Source: Physcomitrium patens
Lineage: Eukaryota > Streptophyta > Bryopsida > Funariales > Funariaceae
DNA length: 64,000 nt
Direction of reading: 5' to 3'
NCBI RefSeq assembly: GCF_000002425.4
Contig: NC_037269.1
Span: forward strand, 11,318,469-11,382,468
In this document: positions 23,501 to 36,200 of the stretch, in pieces
Numbering within the stretch: the stretch's first letter is position 1
How the letters are laid out: the number at the start of each line of letters is the position of its first letter
Made by a program: the position numbers and the translations under genes
Notes under the pieces: generated by a model
What the model saw: the letters and a program-made list of their open reading frames with translations, nothing else
Told to the model about the DNA's origin: nothing
The model's database searches: none

Positions 23501-24514
23501 AACCTTTTTGCAATTTTGCGGAACCCACGTCGTATTTGGTTTTGGTTGTTCGCCTGCTGGTTGGTTGACTCATAATCCGAAGGTTGTGAGTTGAGTTTTG
23601 ATCCTAAAATTTGTTGTTTATTAGAATTCAGCCAATTGATAATAAATGTTGTTGACGAAAGGACATTGTGTTATTGTGTAGTGAACTTTGGGATACCTAG
23701 GTGCACACTTGAAGACCTGAAAGGTGGAAACGCCGATTTCAATGCTAAGTCCTTGAGGAACGTCTTCGCTGGAGAACCGGGGCCTATAGCTGATTCATTG
23801 GTGAGTAACTTCGTTCTTTTGCAAGAGTAAACTTTGGTACGATGTCGCGGGAGCTTCATCTGGTTCAGCGGGGTCAGGCTGACCTTTTTAAGAAATGGTA
23901 ACTGTGGATTCATGTATGACAGTACCTGGTATCTTCTACTTTTGGACATTCTGTAGGATGTGTTTTGTTCTGTATTGAGTTATATAAGCTCACGCTAATA
24001 GAAGATATTGCTGAAATCCAAGGTTCTAAAAGAGAAATTTAGAATTGGGTCCGCAGCAGTAAGTCATTGGTCATTATTATTCGTGCACGAATATATATTA
24101 AGTTATACTCGTTTCAGATTTTGAATGCGGCAGCGGGTATCATGGCCTGCGGACTAGTGAAGGATTTGGGTGAGGGTGTTTCTCTGGCACGCGATGTGCT
24201 ACGATCAGGCAGAGCGAATACTGTGCTGGATAACTGGATAAGTCTATCTCAAGTAAGATTAATCTTTCTCATACACTTCACTGTAATTCCAATTCTATGG
24301 GTTGATACATTCGTCCACTCCAATTGTGTTTCCAATTACTGATCTAAATTGGAAAGCATTTATTCGCTATCTGCGTGGTCATTCAGTAGGTCATTCAGTA
24401 TGTCATTATAATAGCTCGCACCAGTCAAACTCATCTTGGTTTAACCTAATATAGGAAATCTCATTGTAATGATATTTTGTTCAGAAACTGAAAGCAGAAG
24501 AGGTATCTGAGTGA
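20600..24514 (+). CDS. PAT1: Anthranilate phosphoribosyltransferase, chloroplast-targeted (10 exons)
   Basis: The enzyme joins anthranilate to phosphoribosyl pyrophosphate, the second step of tryptophan synthesis from chorismate, in plastids. Exons read by family alignment, all with GT-AG borders: 20600-20818, 21626-21769, 21881-22042, 22203-22286, 22571-22759, 22942-23032, 23404-23463, 23682-23800, 24118-24252, 24485-24514. The spliced product is 410 residues. Exon 1 (73 codons, Ala/Ser/Arg/Val-rich, few acidic residues) resembles a transit peptide. The start at 20600 ([11 protein letters not shown]) is the first ATG in frame. Diagnostic motifs: [14 protein letters not shown] (PRPP pyrophosphate loop) in exon 3; [11 protein letters not shown] in exon 4; FAPTYHPAM and [10 protein letters not shown] in exon 5; [10 protein letters not shown] in exon 6; [11 protein letters not shown] in exon 8. 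The KHGNR substrate motif reads KHGSR, split exactly at the exon 3/4 junction. The length is close to plant homologues. Exon borders are inferred without transcript data. Confidence 0.93.
21355..21490 (+). repeat. Possible SINE-like fragment in PAT intron 1
   Basis: Within intron 1, tggctcagagattcg resembles a pol III A box, and ggggttcgattca about 20 bases later resembles a B box (GGTTCGANTCC). An A-rich tail with interspersed G follows at about 21440-21488. The A-to-B spacing is too short for an intact tRNA, so this is at best a deleted tRNA-derived SINE. It may also be coincidence. Confidence 0.3.
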
Positions 24515-26145
24515 ACACGTATTCTACATCCTCGGAGAGGCTTGCATGAGGAGTCTGGTCTAGTTTGCGATGGGAGCTGACACAGGAAACTCAGTTGGAA
24601 AGTTCATTGTTACTTTGGATTTCATTCGTCATTAGTCTACGGCTTTTGCGACTCCAGTTTCGGCAATTTTGAAATACATACAATGCAATTATTTTTTGAT
24701 TCTCAGTATTATTCATTTGATGTAATAATGCAATCAATTCAAAGAGAACCATTAAACATTGCTCCTGTAATTGGTTATTTAGTTTTTCTTTTTGTGATTT
24801 ATACATCTTAAGAAAAGACGTGTGACAATTAGTGAAAAATGAGATGCATTCAATAGTTAACATAATATGCCTAGTGTAAGGTGTAGGAGAGAAATGATGT
24901 TAACATTGAAAAAGAATAAAGAAAAAAAACTGTACTTTTAAGTGAACTTATTGTGTGGTTTTATTAATTTTTCAGATATTTGTAGTGTATATTTATTTAT
25001 TTATTTATTTATTTTTCCTCTTTATCTTATATTCTGTGAATTCACAGGTTCTTTAATTTAGCCATCTCATTTAAAATTTTATACATCAATTAATATTATG
25101 AAAGGGATGTGGTAAGGGGACACTTATAATATATATTCGTCTCAATGGAACATCATTCCTTGTGATATCAGGACATTATTTTTTAGTATTGGCAATTTTT
25201 ATATGTAAAAGTGCATAAAGAGTTTCTTTTCTTGTCGAGAAATAAATCTCACTTGTTTAATTTGTCACTCCTACTTACATTGTTCTCATTCTTGATTATC
25301 ATTGCTTAAATAATTTGTTTGTTGTACATCAATATTATTTGCTCAATTTTATATACTTAGTATGAAAGTTCTACAAACAAAGTATGTGTAGACACTATGG
25401 GTAGCAACTTAGTTACAACCTCTATACTTCATTTTTGTTTTGGGTTGTTTGCTTCATCAACAAATTCAAATCCAAAAGAATCCCTACATAAACTTTCAAA
25501 AGATTGTCTACAAGTATGGATGTATTGTTGAATCAAAGTTCCATGTCCTTTAGATTCAGCAAGTGTAGGGCCATGATCGGAATAAACCCAAAACAACCCA
25601 AAATAATCCTAAATCCTGCCTAGCTCTGTGCCCCGCTCCAGCTCATCAAAGATGGGCTTAGCCTGCCGCTGTGGGTTGTGGGCCCCAATCCTCACCACCA
25701 CTGACTAAGGTTAGGAAGATAAAAATAATTATGTTTAAGTAATAATATTGTTGTAAAATCTAAATAATCAATATCATAATAGTAATTTAATCAAAATAAC
25801 ATAATTGTATATATATGTATATATTAATACCATTTTTCTATTTATTATGATGGATTGATTTTATCATAATATAATTCTATAATAAATTTAGAGGAATATT
25901 AAATAGAACCATGTTTTTACTAAATAGACCCACCTTTGATGAAGAATATGGTAATTTTGATGAATGTGGTTGGTTTTATTGGTTGCAAATCCAATAATAG
26001 AAAAATTATTATAAAACTATATATATATATATATATATATATTCATGATGATTAAGATGAGTGGGTCAATTTATTAAAAACTTGATGTATAATATAAATA
26101 ACCATATTAAAAATTAACATAAAATACATAATGATTTGATGAATG

Positions 26146-26178
<33 letters not shown>

Positions 26179-26290
26179 TTATATTTTTCTAGTTGTATAA
26201 TTATATCTATGGATTTTATTATATAATTCATTATGTATGTATGTATATTATAATAACTTATAATTGTATATTTTTTGTATTATTTTCACC
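24515..26290. other. PAT 3' flank grading into AT-rich DNA
   Basis: The first 80-100 bases should hold the PAT 3' UTR. From about 24600 it is AT-rich, with a TTTA tetranucleotide run (about 24990-25015) and AT microsatellites at 26019-26042 and 26148-26172. A patch at 25555-25710 is much richer in C and G than its surroundings. No gene is recognised. Confidence 0.6.
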
Positions 26291-27050
26291 AATCAATGCA
26301 AAGTACATGCCTTTTGAAGCCGCAACTTCACACTGATTTTCTCTCAGGCGGTTCCACACCGTGAGGAGTCTGTTTCTTCACAACAAGGTCTCATGCCAAG
26401 ACCCTTGCTTTGATTGATCAAGCAGAGCGACTGCAGCAAGGCCAATTTTTACAAGGTTCATGTGACGTACTCTTCATCCATCTCCAAGCCATCAATCCAT
26501 TCAAGCTGTGCCGTCGTTGGTCTGCAAAAGGAATAATGTACGCAAAAAAGACCAGCGCCGTTGACCACAATGGCAACAAGAAGCTTGCAGCATCGCTGTG
26601 TAGAGAATAATCTGATCAACCACGAACACTACGAAGACTACTTGCAAATCAAGTTGGAACTAAGAAAAAAGCAGGCACGTCGCTGAGACCGCTGCACCAT
26701 TGGGTTGACTCTCTTTTTCTTTCTTTCTTTATTTTATTTTATTTTATTTTTTTAATCCCAAAATAATGCAGGTACCAGAAATCAGTAAACTCCATGCACA
26801 CATCATGCAAGGGCTATAGAAGTTCCAGAAACAAATGGTGGCAGTAGGATTCAACAATGGGATGGCATTGACTGTGGGGCTGAAATCGCATCAAGAGGCT
26901 TCCTTCGGACTACGCAACAATAGCTCATGATTTTGCTTCCCGCTCACCACAGCCAGTGCCGCAATTTCAGTTACGCCGCACCTTCTCGCAGTTGAATCTC
27001 TAGAAGAAAGCCACATATAGAACAACAGGAAGAACCCCCTACGCATTTCC
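26290..27050. other. Ordinary-composition island, no recognised gene
   Basis: The region has ordinary composition with no convincing protein. The longest frames (66 to 93 codons) match nothing known to me. It lies directly outside the left arm of the inverted repeat at 27050-27925 and may be part of the same duplicated unit, with weak similarity to the reverse complement of about 29240-29560. Confidence 0.4.
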
Positions 27051-27563
27051 AAAAAAACTTGGAATTCCTCCAACGGCTTATCGAGCGAGGAAAAAAAAAT
27101 GATTCTACCTAAGTGCAGAGCTTTGCAACAGTACGAACAAAATAGAAAAGAGATTGACCGCCGCGGCACCACTTCACCTCAGGAGGAAGAGTCTCTGCTG
27201 TGCACCGCAACCATAAATAATACAAAAAAATCTCTCGAAATACCTGGAGTCGAGACGCTTCAAGAAAAAAAAAAACAGAAACAGAATGGAGAGAGCTGGG
27301 TGTGAGGCAACCCGGACCCCTTTCGACGAGGAGGCTGCCTCCATTCAAGAGCTGCCTCTCGCCCTCTTGATTGCCCTTTTATTTTATTTTATTTTTTCCT
27401 TTATTTTTTCCTTCATTCCTTTCATTTATTTATTTATTTATTTATTTATTTTTCTTCTCCCATACTCTTCTTTTCTGCTTTTATTTTCTTTCCCTACTCT
27501 CAACCTTTTTTTCTTCTATTCTATTGTTTCCCTTCTATTTTATTTGTTTAAAGCTATTAAGGG

Positions 27564-27595
<32 letters not shown>

Positions 27596-27925
27596 CTTTT
27601 TTCTTTTTCTTTTTGGATTGTTTTGGATCAAGGATCCCATTTAAATTCTAGCCCAATTAAACATTTAATGGAGATAAGATTATTATTAAAAAATCATAAA
27701 TTTCTATTGGCTAATTTGAAGAAAAGATATATAATTTAAAATCCCTTTTCAAAAAAAATTATATAAGAGATCAATTCTTACAACTAATATTATTTATTTA
27801 TTTATTTATTTTAAATTATTTTTTATTTATTTCAAAACTCATACACTAGCTTACTAAAATAGTGACTTTAAATACCATAAGTACATATCTTGTACTAAAA
27901 CACATCAATGAGTCAATTTTGTGAC
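27050..27925 (+). repeat. Large inverted repeat, left arm
   Basis: The reverse complement of 28425-29190 matches this arm. Landmarks shared in opposite orientation are ggatcaaggatcccattt against aaatgagatccttgatc, the pyrimidine-rich block with ctcaacctttttc, gaggctgcctccattcaagagc against its transition-mutated partner (about 28945-28985), and catacactagcttactaaaat with tagtgacttta. The outer half (27050-27370) keeps ordinary GC content. The inner half is AT-rich and includes a 30-base T run (27566-27595) and TTTA/ATTT tetranucleotide runs. Confidence 0.75.
27566..27595. repeat. Poly-T run of 30
   Basis: A homopolymer inside the left arm. The partner position in the right arm (28720-28750) is an A run broken by G. 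The exact length is uncertain. Confidence 0.9.
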
Positions 27926-28424
27926 TTACATATAATGACCATCTAGGATAACTTGAAGAGATAGAGAATCCAAATGCTCTTGCTACTTGGCAAGTCCTTA
28001 TCTAATGTTAGGCATTGTAGTTTTAATATTCTATCAAGACTAGAAGAAGTAGTGCTAAAGTACCAAAGTAAAATGCTCATATAAAAATAGTAATTAGTAA
28101 TAGTTTCACTCCTGTTATTTTAATGCTTCTTTTCTTGAGATAGAAAACTTTGAAGAAAATAGTCTACTTACTAAAGCAAGGTGAAATAATTCTATAGAAT
28201 TAAAAAAGAGATAGAATAAGATAGGTAGAACAATAGAAAAGAGAAGAAAAATAAAATGCTTGGATGTAAAAAATCTAAAAGTTAGTGTTATGTGATTTTC
28301 CTTCAAAGAGAAGAATTTAGATTAAAAGCCATAGAGGCCTTCATATCCTATAGGTTGTAGAAGTTGGCCACTTCTCTGCTCTAACACTAGCTCATATGAA
28401 TAGCCACTTGCATATATGTGAATC
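27926..28424. other. Loop between inverted repeat arms
   Basis: AT-rich sequence of about 500 bases between the arms, with no recognised coding motif. The only open frame (28115-28306, minus) is hydrophobic low-complexity sequence. Confidence 0.6.
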
Positions 28425-29190
28425 ATAGAATTGATTCACTAGTATATTTTAGTACAAAAAATGCACTTATGGTACATAAAGTCACTAGTTTAGTAAATTA
28501 GTATAAAAGTTTTGAGATAAATAGAAAAATAAATAAAAAATAGAATGTCAATTACAAAAATGGATCTCTTATAGAATTTTTTTTAAAAGGGATTTTAAAT
28601 TATATATCTTTTCTTTAGATTATTCAATAAAAATATATGATTTTTTAATGGTATTATTATTTCTATTATGTGTTTAATTGGGTTGTAATGTAAATGAGAT
28701 CCTTGATCTAAAATAATTTTAAAAAAAAAGAAAAAAAAAAGAAAAAAAATACATTGGTAGCTTTAGACAAATAAAATAGAATGAGAATAATAGAAGAGAA
28801 GAGAAAAAGGTTGAAAGTAAGGAGAGAAAAGAAAAGCACAAAAGAATATTAGAAGAAAAAGAAATCAAAAGAAGGAGCAAAAGAAAAAAAGAAGAAGAAG
28901 AGAAAGAAGATGAGAAAGAAAAAAATAGGAGAAGGTGATGAAAAAGGCAAGAGGCTATCTAAGAATGGTAGCATCTTCTTCATTGATAGGAATTGAGTCA
29001 CTTAGATCTTTGTCTCTTTTGTTTTTTGATTTTTTTTTGACAAGCATTGTAGACTTTTTGATTGTAAGAAGCATCTTTCAGTGTATTTTTTCATTTTTTG
29101 GTGTGCATTTTCTTTTGAATTTCTAAGGTTCATGGTGATTGTAGAAGGTCTTCTCTTTCTTTTGTGTAATTTGTAGCAATTAAGTGAGCT
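28425..29190 (-). repeat. Large inverted repeat, right arm
   Basis: Partner of 27050-27925. Where the left arm has C or G in its outer part, this arm mostly has T or A (for example gaggctatctaagaatggtagc against the complement of the left arm's gctgcctccattcaagagctgcctc). The right arm has therefore decayed further. Confidence 0.75.
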
Positions 29191-30300
29191 AAAACAAGAT
29201 ATAAGTTTAGTAGTGTGCAATCAATTGTGAAGATTACACTTAAGTTATAGCTACTATCAATCATAGTTAATTGCCATAGTAGTACTTACAATCAAAGCAT
29301 TGCAAATTTGCCTAGATATTTGGTGCTCAGCTACAAGAGAAGCTCTAATTCCTTCATTTTTGTGGCAGCATATTGTGAACTTCTTCTTTCTCATCTTCTT
29401 CAATAGTCTAGTTTGGTGAGAGGGGATTTGCAACATTTAACAACAACTTTCTATTATGTTGGCATTTTAGATCATTAGACTCTTATCAACTAGGCGTTGT
29501 TCTTCTTGGTGGCATGGATGCATTGTTAAGAGTATAGTTGCACTAATAGCAAGGTGTATTGATATTTTATTCAATTTCTATTTTTTTGTTTAATCATTTA
29601 GCAAGGTGCCATTGAACCTAATTTTTTAGTTTTGCATTCTAGCTCTTCAATTCTATGATCTCTTTATAATTGATTGAGTGTGGCATTAATTTTTTTTTAC
29701 CTTCTTAGATTAGTGTTTAAGCTTAAATATTAATTTTGTCTTCTTGCTCTTGTGGAGCATCAATTTTTTTTTGACAATTGATTATTCTAAATTGATGATG
29801 GTTTTTTCTTATAAATGACAATATTGCAATGCATGTTTTTTCCTTCTTTCTCTTCTTATTCAAATTTTGGAAGTGCCAACGTATAACACTACTAGTTTCA
29901 ATGGTATAAATTTGGCTAGAGAAGCATGCTACTTTGGTTTGCTTAGTGTAATATAAGCAGCTAGAGTCTAGTTACAAAGGAGTCTTAGTAGCAATTTTGG
30001 TGACATTAGAATTAATATAGTTGTAGTGTCATTGGCCATGAAAAGTGGTTGACAACTTTTTATCATTTTTTTTGATTTTTTGATTTTTTCTTAGTGTTGT
30101 TTTAGGCTGATCTTTGGAAGATCTCTTCCTGTTCAATTGTGTTGCTCCTTGTTGTTATTTGCAAAAAAGTGGTTTTACCATCACCTCTTTATTTTTTATA
30201 TTATCTAAATTACTATATTTAGTATCAACTATAATCAATGCATCAAGGTAGCTCTTTTGTTTTCTTTTGTTAGTGTATGGAATCAACAAAAGTATTATCA
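29191..30300. other. AT-rich region, nothing recognised
   Basis: No retroelement motif could be read with confidence. It is less AT-rich than the gypsy blocks and has several T runs. It may hold the outward continuation of the inverted repeat and the truncated gag of the leader at 30300-31560. Confidence 0.5.
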
Positions 30301-31740
30301 TATTATGTGAAATTTTGCTTGAAAATGCATATGGCACTTGACTATGAAAGGTAAAAGAAAATTGCAACAATAAGTCCTAACAACTCTAATAGAATCATAT
30401 ATAAAATGTAATTAAAACTTAACAAATATAATCAAACATTCATCAAGTCCAATTAAATTTTTATAAAAATTATTAAATAGATACAAAAAAATTCCAAAGA
30501 ACTTATTATTAAATAAAAAAGAAATAATAAAAAAATCCTACAAAAATCCAAAGAATTTTTTTAAAAATCCTTATGAAACTCTAAAAGAATTATAAAGAAA
30601 TCCAAAAGAAACCTTAAACAAACTCTAAAGAAATCCTAAAGAATTCCAAAAAATCTTTAAATCCTAATTTAAAAGTAATTAGTCTCTAAATACTAAATCA
30701 AATATTAATTAAATTTTAAATCCTAAAATAAATCCTAATCAATCTCTAAACAAGTCCTAACCAAAATTTAACCAATTCAAATCAAACTTAGTACAATTTT
30801 AGAATCTTAATAGCTATTGATTAAATTATTGTTCTTGCTTAAAATTTTATATATCTTTTAATATCTTAATAAAAAATAAGCATAATAAATTTGAAGAGAA
30901 TTAAATTTATAAAATAAAAGAAAAATATAATAATCTATTTAAGTATTGATTGGCCTCCATCTTTGATTTTAATATTGATCTTTTGGCAGTAATAACTCCT
31001 AATTGAATTATTAACTTGCTCTTAAATTTTATAAAAGTATTAGAAGTCAAGTCAACTATTAGCTCCAATAAAAATCACCTCAATTCAATTTGCAGATTGT
31101 TGCAAATCTTAAACAACCTTATTAGATCTAAAAATCCAATTTTTGAGACCCTAATCCACTTGAACTTCAATAACCTCTAATCCAACCATTTTATTAAGCT
31201 AAAATTTATAACATATATTCAACACAATTATATTCACAATTCTACAATATTTCACCTATAGATTTGCTACAAAACTTATAAAATTGCCTAGATTGTAAAT
31301 CCCATTTTATTTCATAAAATCCAATGTCACCCAAAACAATCCTAATTTTGTAAAGTTCTTACAAAGTTATTATAAATCCAAATTGCTCAAAGCTAATGCT
31401 CAAAAATATTCTATAAAGCCTTCATCCAAATTCCAATCTTTGATTTGCAAAAGAACTTCAAAATCATTGTAAGTGCATGGTTTTGTTTCTCAGGGTTTGA
31501 TTTCAATCCAAGTTGATAATTGGTCCTCTTCAAGTATCAAGTTTTAATTTTTTGAAATTACTAAAATCAACTCTTAATTCTTTTGTACATATGTCTATAT
31601 CTTTTATTTTTTTAATCTAGTTTTGCCTTACTTATGATTCTACAAAATAAGTAAAAGTCTACCTTGTAAGAAGGCTTTATTAATACTTTAATTTATTATT
31701 TTTTGACTATTATCTATATTTCTACGATAATTTTCTATAA
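30300..31740 (-). repeat. Minisatellite-bearing gypsy leader and LTR end, copy E
   Basis: On the minus strand the order is LTR 3' part (about 31740-31560), leader (about 31560-30380) and gag start (about 30370-30300). The LTR/leader boundary contains gtttgatttcaatccaagttgataattggtcc, matching 38220-38270 and the complement of 39905-39960. The gag-start tract (gcatatggcacttgactatgaaagg) matches 37150-37200. There is no pol gene to the left, so this is a truncated 5' element end. Confidence 0.65.
30580..30790 (-). repeat. Degenerate TTTAGGATTTGG-type minisatellite, copy E
   Basis: Variants of aaatcctaa, aaacaagtcctaacc and aatcctaatcaatct in irregular order, in the same strand sense as copies A and B. 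Confidence 0.75.
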
Positions 31741-31755
31741 TATTTAAAAATAAGA

Positions 31756-31782
<27 letters not shown>
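31756..31782. repeat. (AT)n microsatellite
   Basis: A TA dinucleotide run at the edge of the LTR-like segment of copy E. Confidence 0.95.
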
Positions 31783-31791
<9 letters not shown>

Positions 31792-31859
31792 TTTCTTTCA
31801 CTTATTAGCCATAATACATCTCAATAGCATAGCAATTTGTTTGATTATTGGACTTTTGA

Positions 31860-32260
31860 TGTGGACTTGCACAATTATTAGAACTAATGGCCTCATAGAC
31901 ATTCTTGATGAAGCATTTGTTGCTATGATGCTAGCTCATTCTTTGATTTCTTGCTTGCATTTTTAAAGGCTAGAATTTTATCAACAACTTCATATATAGA
32001 GCTATACTAGAGTTGGTCTTCTAACTCTTTCATATATAGAGCTATACTAGAGTTGGTCTTATAACTCTCTTCCAAAAATAACAAATAGTATTGAAACTTG
32101 ATCATATTAAAGCCAAAAGAGGGTGACAAATCTTCTATAGGATTGTACTTGTTGTAGTAATATTCTCTTATATATTCAATATGATTATGCGTAGGCCTTG
32201 TAGAGGGCATTGAAGGTATATCCATAGCATTACATTTGGCTCTTGTAGTGGTAGTTGGTC
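31860..32260 (-). pseudogene. Retroelement protein fragment, possibly gag
   Basis: The minus-strand frame at 32007-32225 encodes 72 residues beginning MDIPSMPSTRPTHNHIEYI and including LSPSFGFNMIKFQYYL. It continues past stops to about 31860. Codon use is less eroded than in neighbouring pol regions. It lies between the integrase end of element B and the LTR of copy E. I cannot match it to a named domain. Its position in a gypsy block, its charged helical look and the absence of catalytic motifs suggest gag, but this is a guess. A 40-base tandem duplication lies within it. Confidence 0.4.
31991..32070. repeat. 40-base tandem duplication
   Basis: Two adjacent 40-base units, each starting catatatagagctatactag. 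The first 30 bases are identical, and the last ten differ at a few positions. Confidence 0.9.
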
Positions 32261-33230
32261 TTTTTTATTTCACTATGGTGGTGGCTTGTCTAGTACGTAA
32301 GCAATGAGTCAAAGGACATGGAGTGTAGCAGACTAGTGGGAATCAACTTATAACAAGTTGATCAAGGCAACTTCTTTTGATTTAGCTTAGATTCTAGCAC
32401 AAAACATTAAAAATAGAATAGATTTATATAAATTTAATTAAGATTTGAATAATTTAGAATTTTATGAATTTAAAGTATGGACGAATAAATTTGGATGAAG
32501 TTTTAATCAAGGATGATTTTTTAAACATAAATAAATTATGTAGATAAATTACTATTTAAAAATAAATTTTAATTAAATAAAAATTAAAATAAGATAATAA
32601 ATAAATAAATAAATAAATAATATTAATAAATAAAATTAATTATATGGAATTTATTAAATAATTTATTATTTATAAATATGAATTGATAATAGAGTTTTAG
32701 CTTCATTTCTTAGATTACTTAAGAAGAATAAAAAGTAATTTGATTAGGATTTAATTAATAGCTATAACTTCTAAAATTTACATTGTTAATTTACTTATTA
32801 TAAACTAGAATAAATTTCCAAGTAATAGAAGTTTATTTTAGCTCACAATGGACCACATTCAAATCCAAATCACCTCTTTCATAATCATTTTTGTGGCCAA
32901 TTTTCCAACAACTTGAGAATGCTAACATATTCTAAATTATCTCAAAATGCTATAAAACAAGAGATTTTTAAATTTTAAATTAAATTAAATTAAATTAATT
33001 TTTTTTTACATAGTATTTATTATTTCTCAATAAATAGAAGAGATGATATTGTAGTACAACAAAGAACAATGTAAAGAATTTTTTTTGCATCTTTGATGAA
33101 TTAGGATCTCTATTTCTTTGATAAAAATCAAATTTGGCTAAGTTATTATACTAGGTCTTTATTCCATTCAAGCAATAAGAAAATATAGTGTTAATTATGA
33201 AATAATTGTTTCATATTTTATATTCTTTAT
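32261..33230. other. AT-rich, no recognisable coding content
   Basis: Very AT-rich. It contains an AAAT tetranucleotide run (about 32597-32622). By position it could include the 3' LTR of element B, but no copy of that LTR was recognised. Confidence 0.5.
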
Positions 33231-36200
33231 ATCTTTTTTGAGATTTTTTAGTTGAAAATACTTCACCATTTAATGTCTCTACCTACAAATTGTTGTTATC
33301 AAAGACTTTTCAAATATAATAAGAACTTAACTAAAGAACATCAAATTTTCTAGGAAATTCCAATCACTTGGCATCTTGTAATAATACTAGCATTTTAGGT
33401 TATAAGACTCACTTCTAGTATTTTTTTATCAAAAATAATTTTCTCCATTCTTTGAATTGGTTATATATGTTGAGCCTCAGTCCTTCAAATTTTATTAAAG
33501 CCCTCTGATTGTTCTAATTTATTCTTTAAGGATTTTTAGGAAGTATGTACCTTGATCACTAATCATAAAATTAGCCACATAGATAATGTTAGCATAATTA
33601 AAAGCTCTAATGGTTAGTTACAATTCTTTTTGTATTTTTTAACATATTTTTACTAATTTTATTTTAATTTTTTAATCTTCCAACTTTCATCTATTATCTT
33701 AAAAAAATCTTAACATCATGTTAGTGCTGAATTTAAATATTTGAGGCTGTTTATTACTGAATTTCTAATTCTAGATGAAGTATTGTCATAAAAACTTCAT
33801 CTGTAGATAACTTCTTATATAGAATTTGGATTTACATGATTAATACTACCTTAGAAAGCCCTACACTAGCACTCTAGCATGGTATTCATTGTTTTTATTT
33901 TATTTTATTCTAATTCATAATTTTCAGAGTTTAAGTTTGATAGAATAAGTCTTAGAAGGCACTTAACTAAATGAACTATAAATGCTAAAAATTAAATCAT
34001 AAAAAAATGCAACTAACTTGTTGTGTTGTTGGATTAATCTTGATTATTACCTCATTTTGGTTTTCCTATCTTATAGATGATTTGCATCTCCACATTAATT
34101 AATATTGGGCTCTGATGTAAGTTATGATCTAATTAAATTAAATTTAAGTGAGGGGAGAAAAATCCACTCATAGATAGCATTGTTAATTTTGACAATTCTT
34201 AATTCAGTGCACAAAAATATCATAGGATTTAATAGAAGGTAATATCAAAATTTCTTCATAAAAAAAACCAAAGTTAAACATTTTGTTTCTGTGATATTAT
34301 AATTTTGTATTGTTGTATTTAATTTTTTGCTAAAAAATCCTATAAGATAATCTTTATATCTATCTTTTGTCAATTGATAGAATGTACTATCTACTGCTAT
34401 AGATGAAGCATTACAATAGATATAGAAGAAAAGAACCCAATTAGGTAGTTTTAACATGGAATATGAGCATAATATTGCTTTTATCTAATTAAAGGCTTCT
34501 TGATACTCCTTTGTCTATTCAAACTTAATCAACTTTATTTTAAGGTTAATAATGGATAAATTTTTTGTTGCATGGTTGGAAATTAATTCTTAATACCATT
34601 TAATATGTCTTAAGATCCTCTCTACTCCAATTAATATTTGTAAGAGGTTGAATTTTAGCTATGACCTCTATTATTTTTAGGTCAAATTTTCTTCCTTCTT
34701 TAGACACCACATAATTCAAGAAGATCTCCTTTTATATTACCAAATCATTCTATTGAGATTTAAAGAAATTTCCATTTTCTACATCTTTTTAAGGTTTCTT
34801 CTACATGTTCTAAAAAGTTCTTGGTATTAGATTGGGTGCTAAATTTTTTTATAAATACCACTATGGATTTGTATAGCAAATCCAAAAAAACAAAAGTTAT
34901 AGCTCTTTGAAAGGCAAAAAGGTCATTACAAAGCCCAAAAGGCATGATAAAAAAAAATGAAGGTACTTTAAGAAGTAATAAAAGCTGTTTTATGGCAATC
35001 TTCTAGGACTGTAGCAATTTGATTATAATCCAAATAACTATCTATAAACATGTAGATTTTATAACCTACTACTTCATCTAAAATATTATTAATAAAAAAA
35101 GAAAAAATAGTCTATTTGGATGTACTTGTTGAGTTTTTTATAATCTATATATACTCTTAATTTATCATTTTATTTCTTTACAAGGATCATAAAAAAGATC
35201 CAATTTTTTATTTCTACTAATATAATAAAATCAACTTGTAATAATTTTTCTAACTCTCTATTAACAATCAATTAGAGTTGGAGATTCATACATCTTTCTT
35301 TTTATCTAATTACCTTGATATTAAAAATAAAAAAAATATGGTGTTGAGTCACTTTAGGTGGTATATCCTTCAAATAATTATATGACCATGCTAAAACGTC
35401 TCAATATTTCATGATCAAATCATGATATCTGAATACCTCATCTTGATTTAAATGAGTACCAATTTTAATATTTTTGGGCTCTTCTCTTTTATAAAATATA
35501 TCAATGAATTTTTATTTGGATTTTCATACTAAATTTTTTTTTAAAGAATTTTTATTCTAATTACTAAATATAAAAGAATAATTTATAATTCTAATACCAA
35601 CCAAAATTTTCAATGAAGTTTTTTGAAATCTAAGAGGTAGAATTAAATCATCATCTCTTTTATAGACTTCAATTTCTTCTTCAAATGTCTTATCCATGTT
35701 AATGTTGAAGACTTGGATTTTTTTAACTTCTCTAATTTCAAATATTTCTTTTAAAAATTTAATTAATTTAAAATAATTAAAATTAAAGTTTAGATGATTA
35801 TCTAATAATTATTTAAACTCTCTGTCATCCTTTCAATAATAAAGGTTGAGACCTAAGCATTCTATTTTATTTGAATCTTCATCAATTGAATTGAATACCA
35901 TTATTAATTTGTCTTGTATTTTAAATTATTGAATATCTTCATAAAAAAAATAATAGGATTATTTTTTTATGATAAAAAATAGATCATATAGAGATTTTGG
36001 TTCTATTTTCTCAAGGACCAAAGATGATGTGCAACTTATCTCCTCTCCAATGAACTATAGCTTTTGAATCCCTCAAACATGGCCTATTCAATAATAAGAA
36101 AAAATAATTTTTTGACATATATGACATGGTATGTTAAGGTATACTCTTCTCTTCCAATTTAATTCTTATAATTTTTTATTTAGCCTATTATAATAGATGG

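Noticed and set aside
27286..27739. 121- and 122-codon hydrophobic frames as membrane proteins
   Set aside because: They arise from T-rich tetranucleotide and poly-T tracts in the inverted repeat arm.
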